Source: Solirubrobacteraceae bacterium
GTDB lineage: Bacteria; Actinomycetota; Thermoleophilia; Solirubrobacterales; Solirubrobacteraceae
Length of the DNA: 13,818 nt
Direction of reading: 5' to 3'
Assembly (NCBI GenBank): GCA_016462625.1
Contig: JAEMSV010000098.1
Location: forward strand, 1-13,818
Under the pieces are notes generated by a model. That model was not told the DNA's origin, did not search any database, and worked only from the letters and a program-made list of their open reading frames with translations. The position numbers and the translations under genes were made by a program. Positions 1 to 6,477 of the stretch are shown piece after piece (within the stretch, counting starts at the first letter, position 1; every line of letters starts with the position of its first letter).

Positions 1-659
1 GCCTTGCGCGCGGGGGCCTTCTTGGCCTTCGCGGCGGGCTTCTTGGCCGGCTTCTTCGCGGCGGCACCGGCCGTCGCGGTCGCGAAACCGATGAGAGCGA
101 CCTCGCTGGAGGTGCCGTCGCTGCTGCCGCCGAGACGCTTGTTGCTGTCGGCGAAGATCTTCTCGGCCTTGTCCTTCGTCGCGGTGAGGAGCTTGGCGAG
201 ATCCGCGCGGCCCTTGGCGTCGAGATCGCCGGTGATGCGGCTGACGAGGTCCTCGGGCGTGTCGAAGCCGTTGGCCTCGGCGGTCGCGACGACGTCCTTG
301 ACGATGGCCTTCAGCGTGGTGTCGTACGCCGAGCGGCGGGTCGACGCGGGCATCTGCGCCCAGTCGTCGTTGCTGAAGAACGGCTTCATCACCGCTCGAT
401 AGTGATGCTCGACCGCGCCACGACGAGGCGTCGTGCTGACGAGCTCGATGCAGCCAAGGTCCAGCAGCGTGCGGACGTGATAGCTGACGTTGCCCAGACG
501 CTCGTCGAGCTCTTCGCTGATCTCGCTCGGACTGGCCACGCGCTCATTCAGGATCGTGAGGATGTTCTGGCGCAGGGGGTGGGCCAGAGCCTTGACGATC
601 CGATGGTCGAGTGCGGGGGATTCCGACGAAGACATAGAACGCTCTGCTTCCGTTGACAT
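1..659 (-). CDS. ArsR-like winged-helix regulator with histone-H1-like basic tail (3' end outside window)
   Basis: The minus-strand frame is open from ATG 659 to the window edge, giving 219 visible residues with no stop seen. Residues about 19-88 form a winged helix of the ArsR/HTH_20 type: the segment HPLRQNILTIL opens helix 1, and NVSYHVRTLLDLGCIEL matches the recognition helix and the strand after it. Residues 90-175 look helical (FFSNDDWAQMP, then a long Lys/Glu-rich helix) and probably form a dimerisation or effector domain. From residue 201 the chain becomes a low-complexity Lys/Ala/Pro tail of the AAKKPAKKP type, resembling histone H1 C-termini and actinobacterial basic tails that bind DNA nonspecifically. 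A second in-frame ATG lies at 635 with GGAAG upstream, so the true start may be there; ATG 659 has little Shine-Dalgarno complementarity. The gene lies downstream of the two-component pair on the same strand but is separated from it by 124 bp of hairpins. The fold is confident; the regulated genes are unknown. Confidence 0.85.
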   Translation of the reverse strand, partial: MSTEAERSMSSSESPALDHRIVKALAHPLRQNILTILNERVASPSEISEELDERLGNVSYHVRTLLDLGCIELVSTTPRRGAVEHHYRAVMKPFFSNDDWAQMPASTRRSAYDTTLKAIVKDVVATAEANGFDTPEDLVSRITGDLDAKGRADLAKLLTATKDKAEKIFADSNKRLGGSSDGTSSEVALIGFATATAGAAAKKPAKKPAAKAKKAPARK

Positions 660-673
660 GAACCGTATTCAGG

Positions 674-703
674 AACATAGCGGCTCGCGCAGTCGAGGTT
701 GAA
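674..703 (-). promoter_or_regulatory. Candidate promoter for the winged-helix regulator
   Basis: Reading the minus strand, TTCAAC (698-703) is followed after 18 nt by TATGTT (674-679), which lies 14 nt before the ATG at 659. The -10 hexamer is fair and the -35 is poor. The stretch around it is locally more A/T-rich than its surroundings. A short inverted repeat, TGAA-CCGTA-TTCA (659-671), overlaps the start codon and could be an autoregulatory site. This is a weak call from consensus matching only. Confidence 0.25.
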
Positions 704-706
704 GAC

Positions 707-741
707 CCAGTTCTCGCTGAAATGGTCAGGGCGAAAACTGG
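707..741 (-). terminator. Hairpin between sensor kinase and winged-helix regulator
   Basis: CCAGTTCTCGC (707-717) and GCGAAAACTGG (731-741) form an 11-bp stem with a 13-nt loop. The single mismatch in the plus-strand reading becomes a G-U wobble in minus-strand RNA, so the stem is complete only in RNA made from the strand that carries both neighbouring genes. No run of U follows, so this is not a classical intrinsic terminator. It may slow polymerase, protect the kinase mRNA 3' end, or act as an operator. Confidence 0.4.
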
Positions 742-784
742 CTTCCCCAGAAGGGGGGAGGTTACGGAGCCGTTGAACGGTTCC
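742..784 (-). terminator. Two further stem-loops directly after the kinase stop codon
   Basis: GGAGCCGTT (766-774) and AACGGTTCC (776-784) form a near-perfect palindrome whose last base is part of the kinase stop codon. Just beyond it, CCCC (745-748) and GGGG (753-756) flank the tetraloop AGAA. With the stem at 707-741 this makes three consecutive hairpins in the 124-bp gap between kinase and regulator. None is followed by a U tract. The likely role is termination or 3'-end stabilisation of the two-component transcript. Confidence 0.35.
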
Positions 785-2241
785 TACCCCCGATCTACAA
801 CTTCTGAACGGTTCTCAACTGGAATCTGAACGAGAAACTCCGCGCCTCCACCCTCCGCGTTGCGGGCGGTGACGGTGCCCCCGTGCTGCTCGACGATGCG
901 CGCCACGATGGCCAGACCGAGGCCCGCGCCGCCGCGTCCTCGCGCACGACCCCCCTCTGAGCGCCAGAAACGCTCGAAGAGCTCCGTAGGGTCCGTTCCC
1001 GCCGGCAGGCCGAGCCCATGGTCGCGTACCCGCAGCTCGGCGCGCCGGTCACCGTCGACCCGGGCGGTGATATCGATGGCGGCGTCCGGCGGCGTGTGCA
1101 CGAGCGCGTTGCGGACGAGGTTCGCGAGGACCTGGCGCAGCAGGTGCGCGTCCCCGGCGACCTCCACCTCACGCTGGCCCTCCACCGTGATCGTGCGCTC
1201 GGGCGCAACCGCGCGGGCATCGTCGGCCGCATCCCGCGCGAGCGCGGCGAGGTCGACGGGCTCGCGCACCGGATCGCGCACCTCGTCAAGGCGAGCGAGG
1301 GCGAGCAGATCCTCCACGAGCACGCCCATGCGGGCCGCCTCCTGCTCGATGCGGCGCATCGCCGTCGCCGTCTCCTCGGGATCCTCACTCGCGCCCATGC
1401 GGAAGAGCTCGGAGTACCCGCGGATCGACGCCAGCGGCGTGCGCAGCTCGTGGGATGCGTCCGCGACGAACTTGCGCAGGCGGTCCTCGCTCTCGCGCCG
1501 CTGGGCGAATGCCTGCTCGAGCCGTCCGAGCATCGCGTTCAGCGCCAGCCCGAGGCGCCCGACCTCAGTGCGCTCGGTCGCCGGCTCGACGCGCCGGGAC
1601 AGGTCACCCGCCGCGATCGCGCCCGCGGTCTCCCCGATGCGCGACAGCGGGCGCAGGCCGAGGCCGACGATCCACCAGCCGGCGATGGCCATCACGCCCA
1701 GGACCCCGATGATCACGAGCCCTTCGACCACGAGGAGCCGCTCGAGCGTCTCCTCCACGTCGTCGAGCGGGACCGCAGCGACCGTGAGGCCCCCCGCGCG
1801 GTTCGGTTCGGTGATCACGCGGTAGTTGCCCTCGTCCGTCTCTACCGTCGTAAGCTCGCCGGGCGTCAGCGACGACGGAAGGTCGGGGGTGTCGTCATCG
1901 GTCGTGTCGTAGCCCAGCACCATGTCCGTGACGACCGCGCCCGACGCGGTGCGGATCTGGCCGTATGTACCGGGCGGCACGTTGCGCTCGGGCCCGCCCC
2001 CCTCGCCACGGCCGGGCGGCCTGCCCTGAAGCAGCGCCTCCCGCCGCTCCACATCCTCGCCTCCGGGCCCGAGCTTCTGGACTGCCGCCATCTCCACCAA
2101 GGGAATCGCAGCGCGCACCTGCTGATCTGCCCGCTCGAGCAGGAACGAGCGCTGCTCGGCGTACGTGATGCCCGCCAGGACCAGAAGCCCGAGCGCCGAG
2201 AGCACGAGCAGCCCGGCGATCAGCCGAGCGCGGAGGGACAC
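784..2241 (-). CDS. Sensor histidine kinase (HAMP, HisKA, HATPase_c)
   Basis: This 485-residue membrane sensor autophosphorylates on histidine and passes the phosphate to the response regulator encoded just upstream. TM1 spans residues about 8-27. An extracytoplasmic sensor region of about 140 residues follows, including a Gly/Pro/Arg-rich stretch near 70-90. TM2 is about 169-193 and HAMP about 194-248. The H box is FVADASHELRTP with phosphoacceptor His264; the N box LANLVRNAL has Asn378; then come the G1 box RDHGLGLP, the F box FERFWR and the G2 box GGAGLGLAI. Domain order and length match the MprB/PrrB/TrcS-type actinobacterial kinases. The start is GTG 2241, 2 nt after the regulator's stop, with GAGGA inside the regulator's 3' end as its ribosome-binding site, so translation is probably coupled. 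The last ~18 codons use A/T-ending codons unusually often for this window. The stimulus cannot be read from the sequence. Confidence 0.95.
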   Translation of the reverse strand: MSLRARLIAGLLVLSALGLLVLAGITYAEQRSFLLERADQQVRAAIPLVEMAAVQKLGPGGEDVERREALLQGRPPGRGEGGGPERNVPPGTYGQIRTASGAVVTDMVLGYDTTDDDTPDLPSSLTPGELTTVETDEGNYRVITEPNRAGGLTVAAVPLDDVEETLERLLVVEGLVIIGVLGVMAIAGWWIVGLGLRPLSRIGETAGAIAAGDLSRRVEPATERTEVGRLGLALNAMLGRLEQAFAQRRESEDRLRKFVADASHELRTPLASIRGYSELFRMGASEDPEETATAMRRIEQEAARMGVLVEDLLALARLDEVRDPVREPVDLAALARDAADDARAVAPERTITVEGQREVEVAGDAHLLRQVLANLVRNALVHTPPDAAIDITARVDGDRRAELRVRDHGLGLPAGTDPTELFERFWRSEGGRARGRGGAGLGLAIVARIVEQHGGTVTARNAEGGGAEFLVQIPVENRSEVVDRG

Positions 2242-2243
2242 GG

Positions 2244-2954
2244 TCAGGTCCTCGGCCGGCGCAGGGCGTAGCCGACGCCGCGCACCGTCTCGATGAGCGG
2301 CCCGGCGCCGTTGACGTCGAGCTTCTTGCGCAGGTACGAGACGTAGGTCTCGAGCACCCGGGCGTCGCCGCCGAAGTCGTAGTCCCAGACGTGGTCGAGG
2401 AGCTGGGCGCGGGTCAGGACCCGCCGCGGGTTCAGCAGGAAGTAGCGCAGCAGCCGGTACTCGGTCGCCGTGAGGTCGACCGGCTCGCCGGCCCGCGTGA
2501 CCTCGCGCGTGTCCTCGTCGAGCTCGAGGTCCTCGAAGACGAGCCGGCCGGACTCGGGCTCGGAGGCGCCGGTCCGGCGCAGGATCGTCCGGATGCGGGC
2601 GACGACCTCCTCCAGGCTGAACGGCTTGGTCACGTAGTCGTCGCCGCCGGTGGTCAGGCCGCGGATCTTGTCCTCGGTAGCGTCGCGCGCGGTGAGGAAG
2701 AGGATCGGGACGCGGGCGCGCTGCGCGCCGAGGCGCTCGGCGACGTCGAAGCCCTCCATGTCCGGGAGCATCACGTCGAGGACCATCAGATGCGGACGGA
2801 ATGCCGCGACGCCGTCGAGCGCCTCTTTCCCCGTCGCCGCAGTCTGCACCTCGAAGCCCTGGTACCGCAGCGCCATCGCGATGACATCGGCGATGTTCTG
2901 CTCGTCATCGACGACGAGGATGCGCAGCGCGTCGGGGGTGGGATCGTCGGCCAT
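2244..2954 (-). CDS. OmpR/PhoB-family response regulator
   Basis: This 236-residue protein is a receiver domain joined to a winged-helix DNA-binding domain. In the receiver (about 11-125) the acidic pair is Asp16-Asp17, the phosphoacceptor is Asp60 in LMVLDVMLPD, and the switch residues are Thr88 (FLTARD) and Lys110 (YVTKPFS). The Trans_reg_C domain (about 138-232) shows LTATEYRLLRYFLLNP, the recognition-helix region ending in LETYVSYLRKKLD, and the wing IETVRGVGYALR. The frame stays open far upstream, to about 3680, but homology begins at MADDPTP, so ATG 2954 is the start; no strong Shine-Dalgarno is visible. It is the first gene of the pair with the sensor kinase, and its promoter region is shared with the divergent dehydrogenase gene, which is a possible target. 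It resembles the MprA/PrrA/TrcR group, but an exact ortholog cannot be named. Confidence 0.95.
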   Translation of the reverse strand: MADDPTPDALRILVVDDEQNIADVIAMALRYQGFEVQTAATGKEALDGVAAFRPHLMVLDVMLPDMEGFDVAERLGAQRARVPILFLTARDATEDKIRGLTTGGDDYVTKPFSLEEVVARIRTILRRTGASEPESGRLVFEDLELDEDTREVTRAGEPVDLTATEYRLLRYFLLNPRRVLTRAQLLDHVWDYDFGGDARVLETYVSYLRKKLDVNGAGPLIETVRGVGYALRRPRT

Positions 2955-3026
2955 GGGAACAGTGTCGGCGCGGAACCTTGGAAGTTCCTGGGAAACCGTA
3001 CGAGCTGGCATGGAAGGATGCTCCGC
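2955..3026. promoter_or_regulatory. Divergent control region with GGAA/TTCC palindromes
   Basis: This 72-bp gap separates the response-regulator start (minus) from the dehydrogenase start (plus). It contains GGAAC (2972-2976) and GTTCC (2984-2988) as an inverted repeat with a 7-bp spacer, the perfect palindrome GGAA-G-TTCC (2980-2988), and TTCC-TG-GGAA (2985-2994). The nesting of these units suggests a dimer-binding site that could serve both genes, the obvious candidate protein being the response regulator. No convincing -10/-35 pair was found on either strand. Binding is inferred. Confidence 0.35.
3012..3017 (+). promoter_or_regulatory. Ribosome-binding site deciding the dehydrogenase start
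   Basis: GGAAGG lies 9 nt before ATG 3027. An in-frame ATG at 3018 would have no room for it, so 3027 is preferred. That start also puts the protein exactly at the first beta strand of the Rossmann fold. Confidence 0.6.
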
Positions 3027-3818
3027 ATGGTCATCTGCATCACGGGCGCATCGAGCGGCATCGGGGAGGCGACGGCCCTGCGCCTCGCGCGCGAGCCCGG
3101 CGCGCAGCTCGTCCTCGTCGCCCGCCGGGAGGACCGCCTGGCCGCCCTCGCGGCCAGGTGCTCCGGCGGTCCCCACTCGTTCGTCGCGACGGACCTCACG
3201 GACGACGACGCCCCCGCGCGCGTGCGCGCGCACGTAGAAGAGTCCCACGGCGGCGAGCTGCACGTCCTGGTCAACAACGCCGGCGCCGCGTGGCGAGCGA
3301 CCTTTGCCGACGGCGGCTACGAGAACGTGCGCCGCACCATGGCGTTGAACTTCGACGCACAGCTGCGGCTCACCGAGGCGCTGCTCCCGCTCCTTCGCGC
3401 GAGCTCGCCCTCCTCGATCGTCAACGTCGCGAGCACCGCGGGTCGCGTCGCCCGCGGCGGCACGGGCGCCTACTCCGCGTCGAAGTTCGCGTTCGCCGGC
3501 TGGAGCGATTCGCTCGCCGCCGAGGAGGGCGCGCATGGCGTGCACGTCGGGCTCGTCCTGCCGGGCTTCATCACCACCGAGGGCTTCCCGCAGGCGGAGC
3601 TCACGAGCAACCCCCGCACCCGCTGGATCGTCTCGACCCCGGAGAAGGCCGCCGACGCGATCGCCGATTGCGCGCTGCACGGGAAGGCCGAGCGGTACGT
3701 CCCGCGCGCCTACTGGCTCGCCGCAGCGGCGAGGATCCTCGCCCCGCGACTCATCCGCCGCGCCGGCGGCGGCGCGCTCGCCCAGCAGCTCACGACGAAG
3801 ACGAATCCTGGGGACTGA
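3027..3818 (+). CDS. Short-chain dehydrogenase/reductase (SDR family)
   Basis: This 263-residue, probably cytoplasmic NAD(P)-dependent oxidoreductase is a classical SDR. The cofactor motif TGASSGIG is at 6-13, with VARRED at 31-36 where an Arg pair after strand 2 favours NADPH. The stabilising motif NNAG is at 83-86. The catalytic Ser is in VNVAS (Ser136), with Tyr149 and Lys153 in YSASK, and PG at 179-180 followed by the substrate loop. The length is typical. The C-terminal part from 220 (YVPRAYWLAAAARILAPRL) resembles SDRs with a hydrophobic, possibly membrane-associating end that act on lipids or steroids, but the substrate is not readable. It is the only plus-strand gene in the window, divergent from the two-component pair and convergent with the membrane-protein gene, whose stop codon lies inside its last codons. 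Confidence 0.93.
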   Translation: MVICITGASSGIGEATALRLAREPGAQLVLVARREDRLAALAARCSGGPHSFVATDLTDDDAPARVRAHVEESHGGELHVLVNNAGAAWRATFADGGYENVRRTMALNFDAQLRLTEALLPLLRASSPSSIVNVASTAGRVARGGTGAYSASKFAFAGWSDSLAAEEGAHGVHVGLVLPGFITTEGFPQAELTSNPRTRWIVSTPEKAADAIADCALHGKAERYVPRAYWLAAAARILAPRLIRRAGGGALAQQLTTKTNPGD

Positions 3819-4473
3819 CGCGGGCCTCCCGTACGAGCAGCAGCGCCCCGATCAGGAAGCACAGCGCGCCCCACGCCGTCCCGGCGTTCGCGAGCCGATC
3901 GTCGACGAGAGCGCCCGTCGCCGGCCGATTGAACGCCGCGATCGCCGAGACCATGAAGAAGACCGACCCGAGCATGTTCAGCGCGCCGATCCGCCAATCC
4001 GGGTCACGTGGCTCCCAGGCCAGCCAGCGGCGCTGCACCGTCGCGAGCGCAGCCGCGCTGGCGATCAGGAAGCAGACGGAGCCGATGACGTCCGGTGCCC
4101 AGACCCGCACGTTGTTCTCCGACGCGGTCAGCGTGAGATCGAGCGCGTCCCAGGTGTTGATGTTGAAGAGGATCGTGCCCGCGAACTGCACGGCGGCCGC
4201 GATCCAGTCGGCGTGCCGCTGCTCCCACCGTCCCGGCCGCTCCCGCCGCAGCGGGCCGCCGTCGTGCGGGACGCTGGCGGCCGCCAGGAGCTGCAGCAGC
4301 GCCGCGCTCGTGAAGAAGATCGACCCGGCGAAGAACGTCCCGCCGATCCAGGTCGCCTGGCTGTCCTGAGCGGCGACGGCGGCGACCAGGAAGCACGCCG
4401 ACCCGACCGCGAACAGCCAGCCGGTCGCGCGCATGGCGCCGCCCGAGCGCCATCGATCCGCGCGGAGCCGCAC
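3790..4473 (-). CDS. Six-segment membrane protein, uncharacterised conserved family (YrhK-like)
   Basis: This is a 227-residue integral membrane protein of unknown function. Six hydrophobic segments are visible at about 17-35, 43-64, 91-108, 127-146, 162-181 and 198-214. Five carry the same core, G-S/T-x-x-F: GSACF (24-28), GSIFF (50-54), GTILF (99-103), GSVCF (131-135) and GSVFF (169-173). The sixth has the related CFLIGALLL. This indicates growth by repeat duplication. The spacing recalls YrhK-type domains, and I recall similar full-length proteins in actinobacteria and proteobacteria annotated only as hypothetical. The loop NINTWDALDL and the segment WAPDVIGSVCFL look most conserved. The start is probably GTG 4473, 2 nt after the GntR stop; ATG 4434 is an alternative that still keeps all segments. 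It probably forms an operon with the GntR regulator. Its 3' end overlaps the convergent dehydrogenase by 29 bp. Confidence 0.8.
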   Translation of the reverse strand: MRLRADRWRSGGAMRATGWLFAVGSACFLVAAVAAQDSQATWIGGTFFAGSIFFTSAALLQLLAAASVPHDGGPLRRERPGRWEQRHADWIAAAVQFAGTILFNINTWDALDLTLTASENNVRVWAPDVIGSVCFLIASAAALATVQRRWLAWEPRDPDWRIGALNMLGSVFFMVSAIAAFNRPATGALVDDRLANAGTAWGALCFLIGALLLVREARVSPQDSSSS

Positions 4474-4475
4474 GA

Positions 4476-5159
4476 TCAGGTGGCCGCGAGTTCCTCGAAC
4501 GCGCTGTCGGGAAGCAGCTCGATCGTGCGGATCGCCTCGTCCAGGCCGTCGCGGAAGATGCGCAGCGCCTCGTCGGGCTCCTTCCGCTCCAGAGCGCCCA
4601 GCACCCCCGAGATCGTCGCGTGCGACAGCGCGTTGCAGCTGGCGGGATACACCAGGATCGCGATCCGCTCCATCCGCGGGCGCAGGAGATCGAGCTGGCG
4701 GATGAGCTCCTGGTTCCCGTGCGCCTCGTGGACCGGCCGGTTGAAGACGAAGGTCTCCATGCGAGCGACCGCAGGATCGCTGTCGACGTCGATGAGCTCG
4801 TACACGCGCAGGATCTCGCGCATCATCCGCAGGTCGGCATCGGTGACCGCGTGCACACCCAGCTCGTAGGACCTCAGCCCGAGCGTGCGCAAGACCTCGA
4901 GGAACTCGATCGTCTGCGTGCGCTCCAGCGCCGCGACGCGGTACGTCCCGTCCTCCAGGCGTTCCGCGAGACCCTCGACCCGCATCTCCTCGAAGGCCGC
5001 CGGAAGCTCCTCCGGAGATGCGCCGATCTCCAGTGCGACCTCCTCCGGGTCGAGCGGCTCGAGCGGGAGGAAGTGGCCGAAGATCAACGCCTCCCGCAGA
5101 CCGCGCGCGGCCCCGTCGGACGGCAGACCGCGCCAGGTGGACTCGTGGAAGCTCCGCAT
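4476..5159 (-). CDS. FadR-like GntR transcriptional regulator (FCD domain)
   Basis: This is a 227-residue regulator. Residues 17-77 are a GntR winged helix: GLREALIFGHFLP matches the usual LREAIxxGxxxPG helix, then LDPEEVALEIGAS and the wing GLAERLEDGTYRV. Residues 82-212 are a helical FCD effector domain (FLEVLRTLGLRSYEL, then PVHEAHGNQELIRQL). Two features are degraded. The usual recognition-helix segment SRTPVREAL is SPEELPAAF here, so it lacks the DNA-contacting arginines. The FCD metal/ligand set is also incomplete: Asn140 stands where Asp is usual, His144 and His180 are kept, and Gly205 replaces the last His. The frame is open back to 5231, but that extension runs through a 58-bp palindrome and has no homology, so ATG 5159 is chosen. 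It is followed after 2 nt by the six-segment membrane-protein gene, which it may regulate. The ligand is unknown. Confidence 0.88.
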   Translation of the reverse strand: MRSFHESTWRGLPSDGAARGLREALIFGHFLPLEPLDPEEVALEIGASPEELPAAFEEMRVEGLAERLEDGTYRVAALERTQTIEFLEVLRTLGLRSYELGVHAVTDADLRMMREILRVYELIDVDSDPAVARMETFVFNRPVHEAHGNQELIRQLDLLRPRMERIAILVYPASCNALSHATISGVLGALERKEPDEALRIFRDGLDEAIRTIELLPDSAFEELAAT

Positions 5160-5183
5160 GCCCGCGAGCGTATCGGGCCAGGT

Positions 5184-5241
5184 CAGCGGGGTGTGAGCAT
5201 CTTGGCTCGCGACGCGAACCGCAATGCTCACACCCCCGCTG
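5184..5241 (-). terminator. 58-bp nested palindrome directly after the permease stop codon
   Basis: The outer arms are 5184-5200 and 5224-5241. They pair over 17 bp with one bulged C; the core GGGGTGTGAGCAT / ATGCTCACACCCC is perfect. A symmetric 3+3 nt internal loop (CTT/GCA) separates them from inner arms GGCTCGCG (5204-5211) and CGCGAACC (5213-5220). Outer and inner arms share the same centre, A5212. Within the inner arms the only plus-strand mismatch is a G-U wobble in minus-strand RNA. It begins at the base next to the permease TGA and ends 24 bp before the GntR start. The most likely role is a large transcription-ending or mRNA-stabilising hairpin for the sugar-transport operon, although no U tract follows. 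An operator for the adjacent GntR protein is the alternative, centred on the inner 17 bp. Confidence 0.6.
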
Positions 5242-6477
5242 TCAGGCTCTGCCGCTCGCCGCCCTGCGCTTGCGCGCGATGGCGTCGAGGGAGACGGCCG
5301 CCAGCAGCACGCCGCCGGTGACCATGAACTTCACGGACGACTGCAGCGCGAGCAGATCCATGCCGTTCGAGATCGAGCCGATGACGAGCGCGCCCAGCAG
5401 CGCCGCCCACGCGTTACCGCGGCCGCCGAACAGGCTCACGCCCGCGACGACCGGCCCGGCGATCGACAGGAGCAGCAGGTCGCTGCCGCCCGACGACTGA
5501 TTGACCGCCAGCAGACGCGACGCCGCGATGATGCCGCCGGCTGCCGCCAGGGTCGACGCCATGACGAACACCATCGTGCGCAGCCAGGTGACGTTGATAC
5601 CCGCGCGGCGCGCCGCCTCGGCGTCTCCGCCGACCGCGTAGATGTGCCGGCCGTACCGCGTCTTGCTCAGCATGAACTGCACGATCACCACGAGCCCGAC
5701 GAGGATCATCAGCGCGAGCGGCACGCCGCGATCCTGGTTGAGCACGGCGACGGCGGCGATGATCGCGATCGTCGCGGCACCCGTGCGGATCGCCAGGCCG
5801 AGCGTCGACTCCGCCTCGAGCCCCGCAGCGCGACGCCGCTGCGCGGTGACCAGCGCCTGGCCGATGATCGCTGCGCAGGCGGCGATGCCGACGGCCCAGC
5901 CGACCCACGTGGCGAGGAACGTCCCGGCGATGTTCGTGATCGCCGGGTCGGACAGGTTGACCGTGCCGGTGTCGCCGAGGACCTCGAGCTGCGCCCCCTG
6001 CCACGCGAGCAGGCCCGCCAAGGTGACGACGAACGACGGGATCACCAGCCGCGTGGAGATCGTGCCCTGGAACAGGCCGATCGCCGCGCCCACGCCAAGG
6101 GCGGCGAGGATCGCGAGATACGGATTCCATCCGTGCTTCACGCTCAGCACGGCCATCACCGCCGCCGAGAGGCCGCTGACGGCGCCGACGGACAGGTCGA
6201 TCTCACCCAGCAGCAGCACGAGGACGACGCCCACCGAGATGGTGCCGACGGCCGCGATCTGCAGCGCGAGGTTCGAGAGGTTGATCGCCGTCAGGAAGCG
6301 GTCGTTGGCGATCGCGAAGATCAGCCAGATGACCGCGAGGACGATGAGGACGCGCAACGACCCCATCTCGCCCTGCAGGAGCTTGCGGCCCGCGTCCGCG
6401 AGGCTCGGCCGCTCGTGCGTGACGGCGGTGTCGTCCGGGCCGGCGGCCGGGACCGGAGCGGTGGGCGTGGCACTCAT
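5242..6477 (-). CDS. xylH: Sugar ABC transporter permease, XylH/RbsC family
   Basis: This is a 411-residue inner-membrane permease of the BPD_transp_2 family. After a polar N-terminus of about 38 residues there are some ten hydrophobic segments, the first at 41-57. The family hallmark GEIDLSVG is at 91-98, PSFVVTLAGLLAWQG at 147-161 matches XylH, and the ATPase-contact loop GGDAEAARRAGI is at 283-294. The C-terminus is short and basic (ARKRRAASGR). The start is ATG 6477, which overlaps the ATPase stop as ATGA, and a strong ribosome-binding site, AAGGAGGT, sits at 6484-6491. The frame continues upstream to 6561, but that part is Arg-rich out-of-frame ATPase sequence. The loop at 211-226 is longer and more charged than in ribose permeases. 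It is the last gene of the ROK-XylF-XylG-XylH unit; xylose is inferred mainly from the binding protein. Confidence 0.9.
   Translation of the reverse strand: MSATPTAPVPAAGPDDTAVTHERPSLADAGRKLLQGEMGSLRVLIVLAVIWLIFAIANDRFLTAINLSNLALQIAAVGTISVGVVLVLLLGEIDLSVGAVSGLSAAVMAVLSVKHGWNPYLAILAALGVGAAIGLFQGTISTRLVIPSFVVTLAGLLAWQGAQLEVLGDTGTVNLSDPAITNIAGTFLATWVGWAVGIAACAAIIGQALVTAQRRRAAGLEAESTLGLAIRTGAATIAIIAAVAVLNQDRGVPLALMILVGLVVIVQFMLSKTRYGRHIYAVGGDAEAARRAGINVTWLRTMVFVMASTLAAAGGIIAASRLLAVNQSSGGSDLLLLSIAGPVVAGVSLFGGRGNAWAALLGALVIGSISNGMDLLALQSSVKFMVTGGVLLAAVSLDAIARKRRAASGRA

Noticed and set aside
4..402. Ala/Phe-rich plus-strand frame with signal-peptide-like start at the left edge
   Set aside because: It is the complement of the Lys/Ala tail of the winged-helix regulator (Lys codons read as Phe/Leu on the other strand).
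1018..2271. Open plus-strand frame of 417 residues opposite the sensor kinase
   Set aside because: Antisense shadow: no recognisable domain, and all kinase boxes are intact on the minus strand.
2955..3680. Long N-terminal extension of the response regulator frame (478-residue reading)
   Set aside because: The extension is low-complexity antisense translation of the dehydrogenase gene; receiver-domain homology starts at ATG 2954.
5160..5231. GTG 5231 as start of the GntR gene
   Set aside because: It would place the 58-bp palindrome inside the coding sequence and add 24 residues with no family match.
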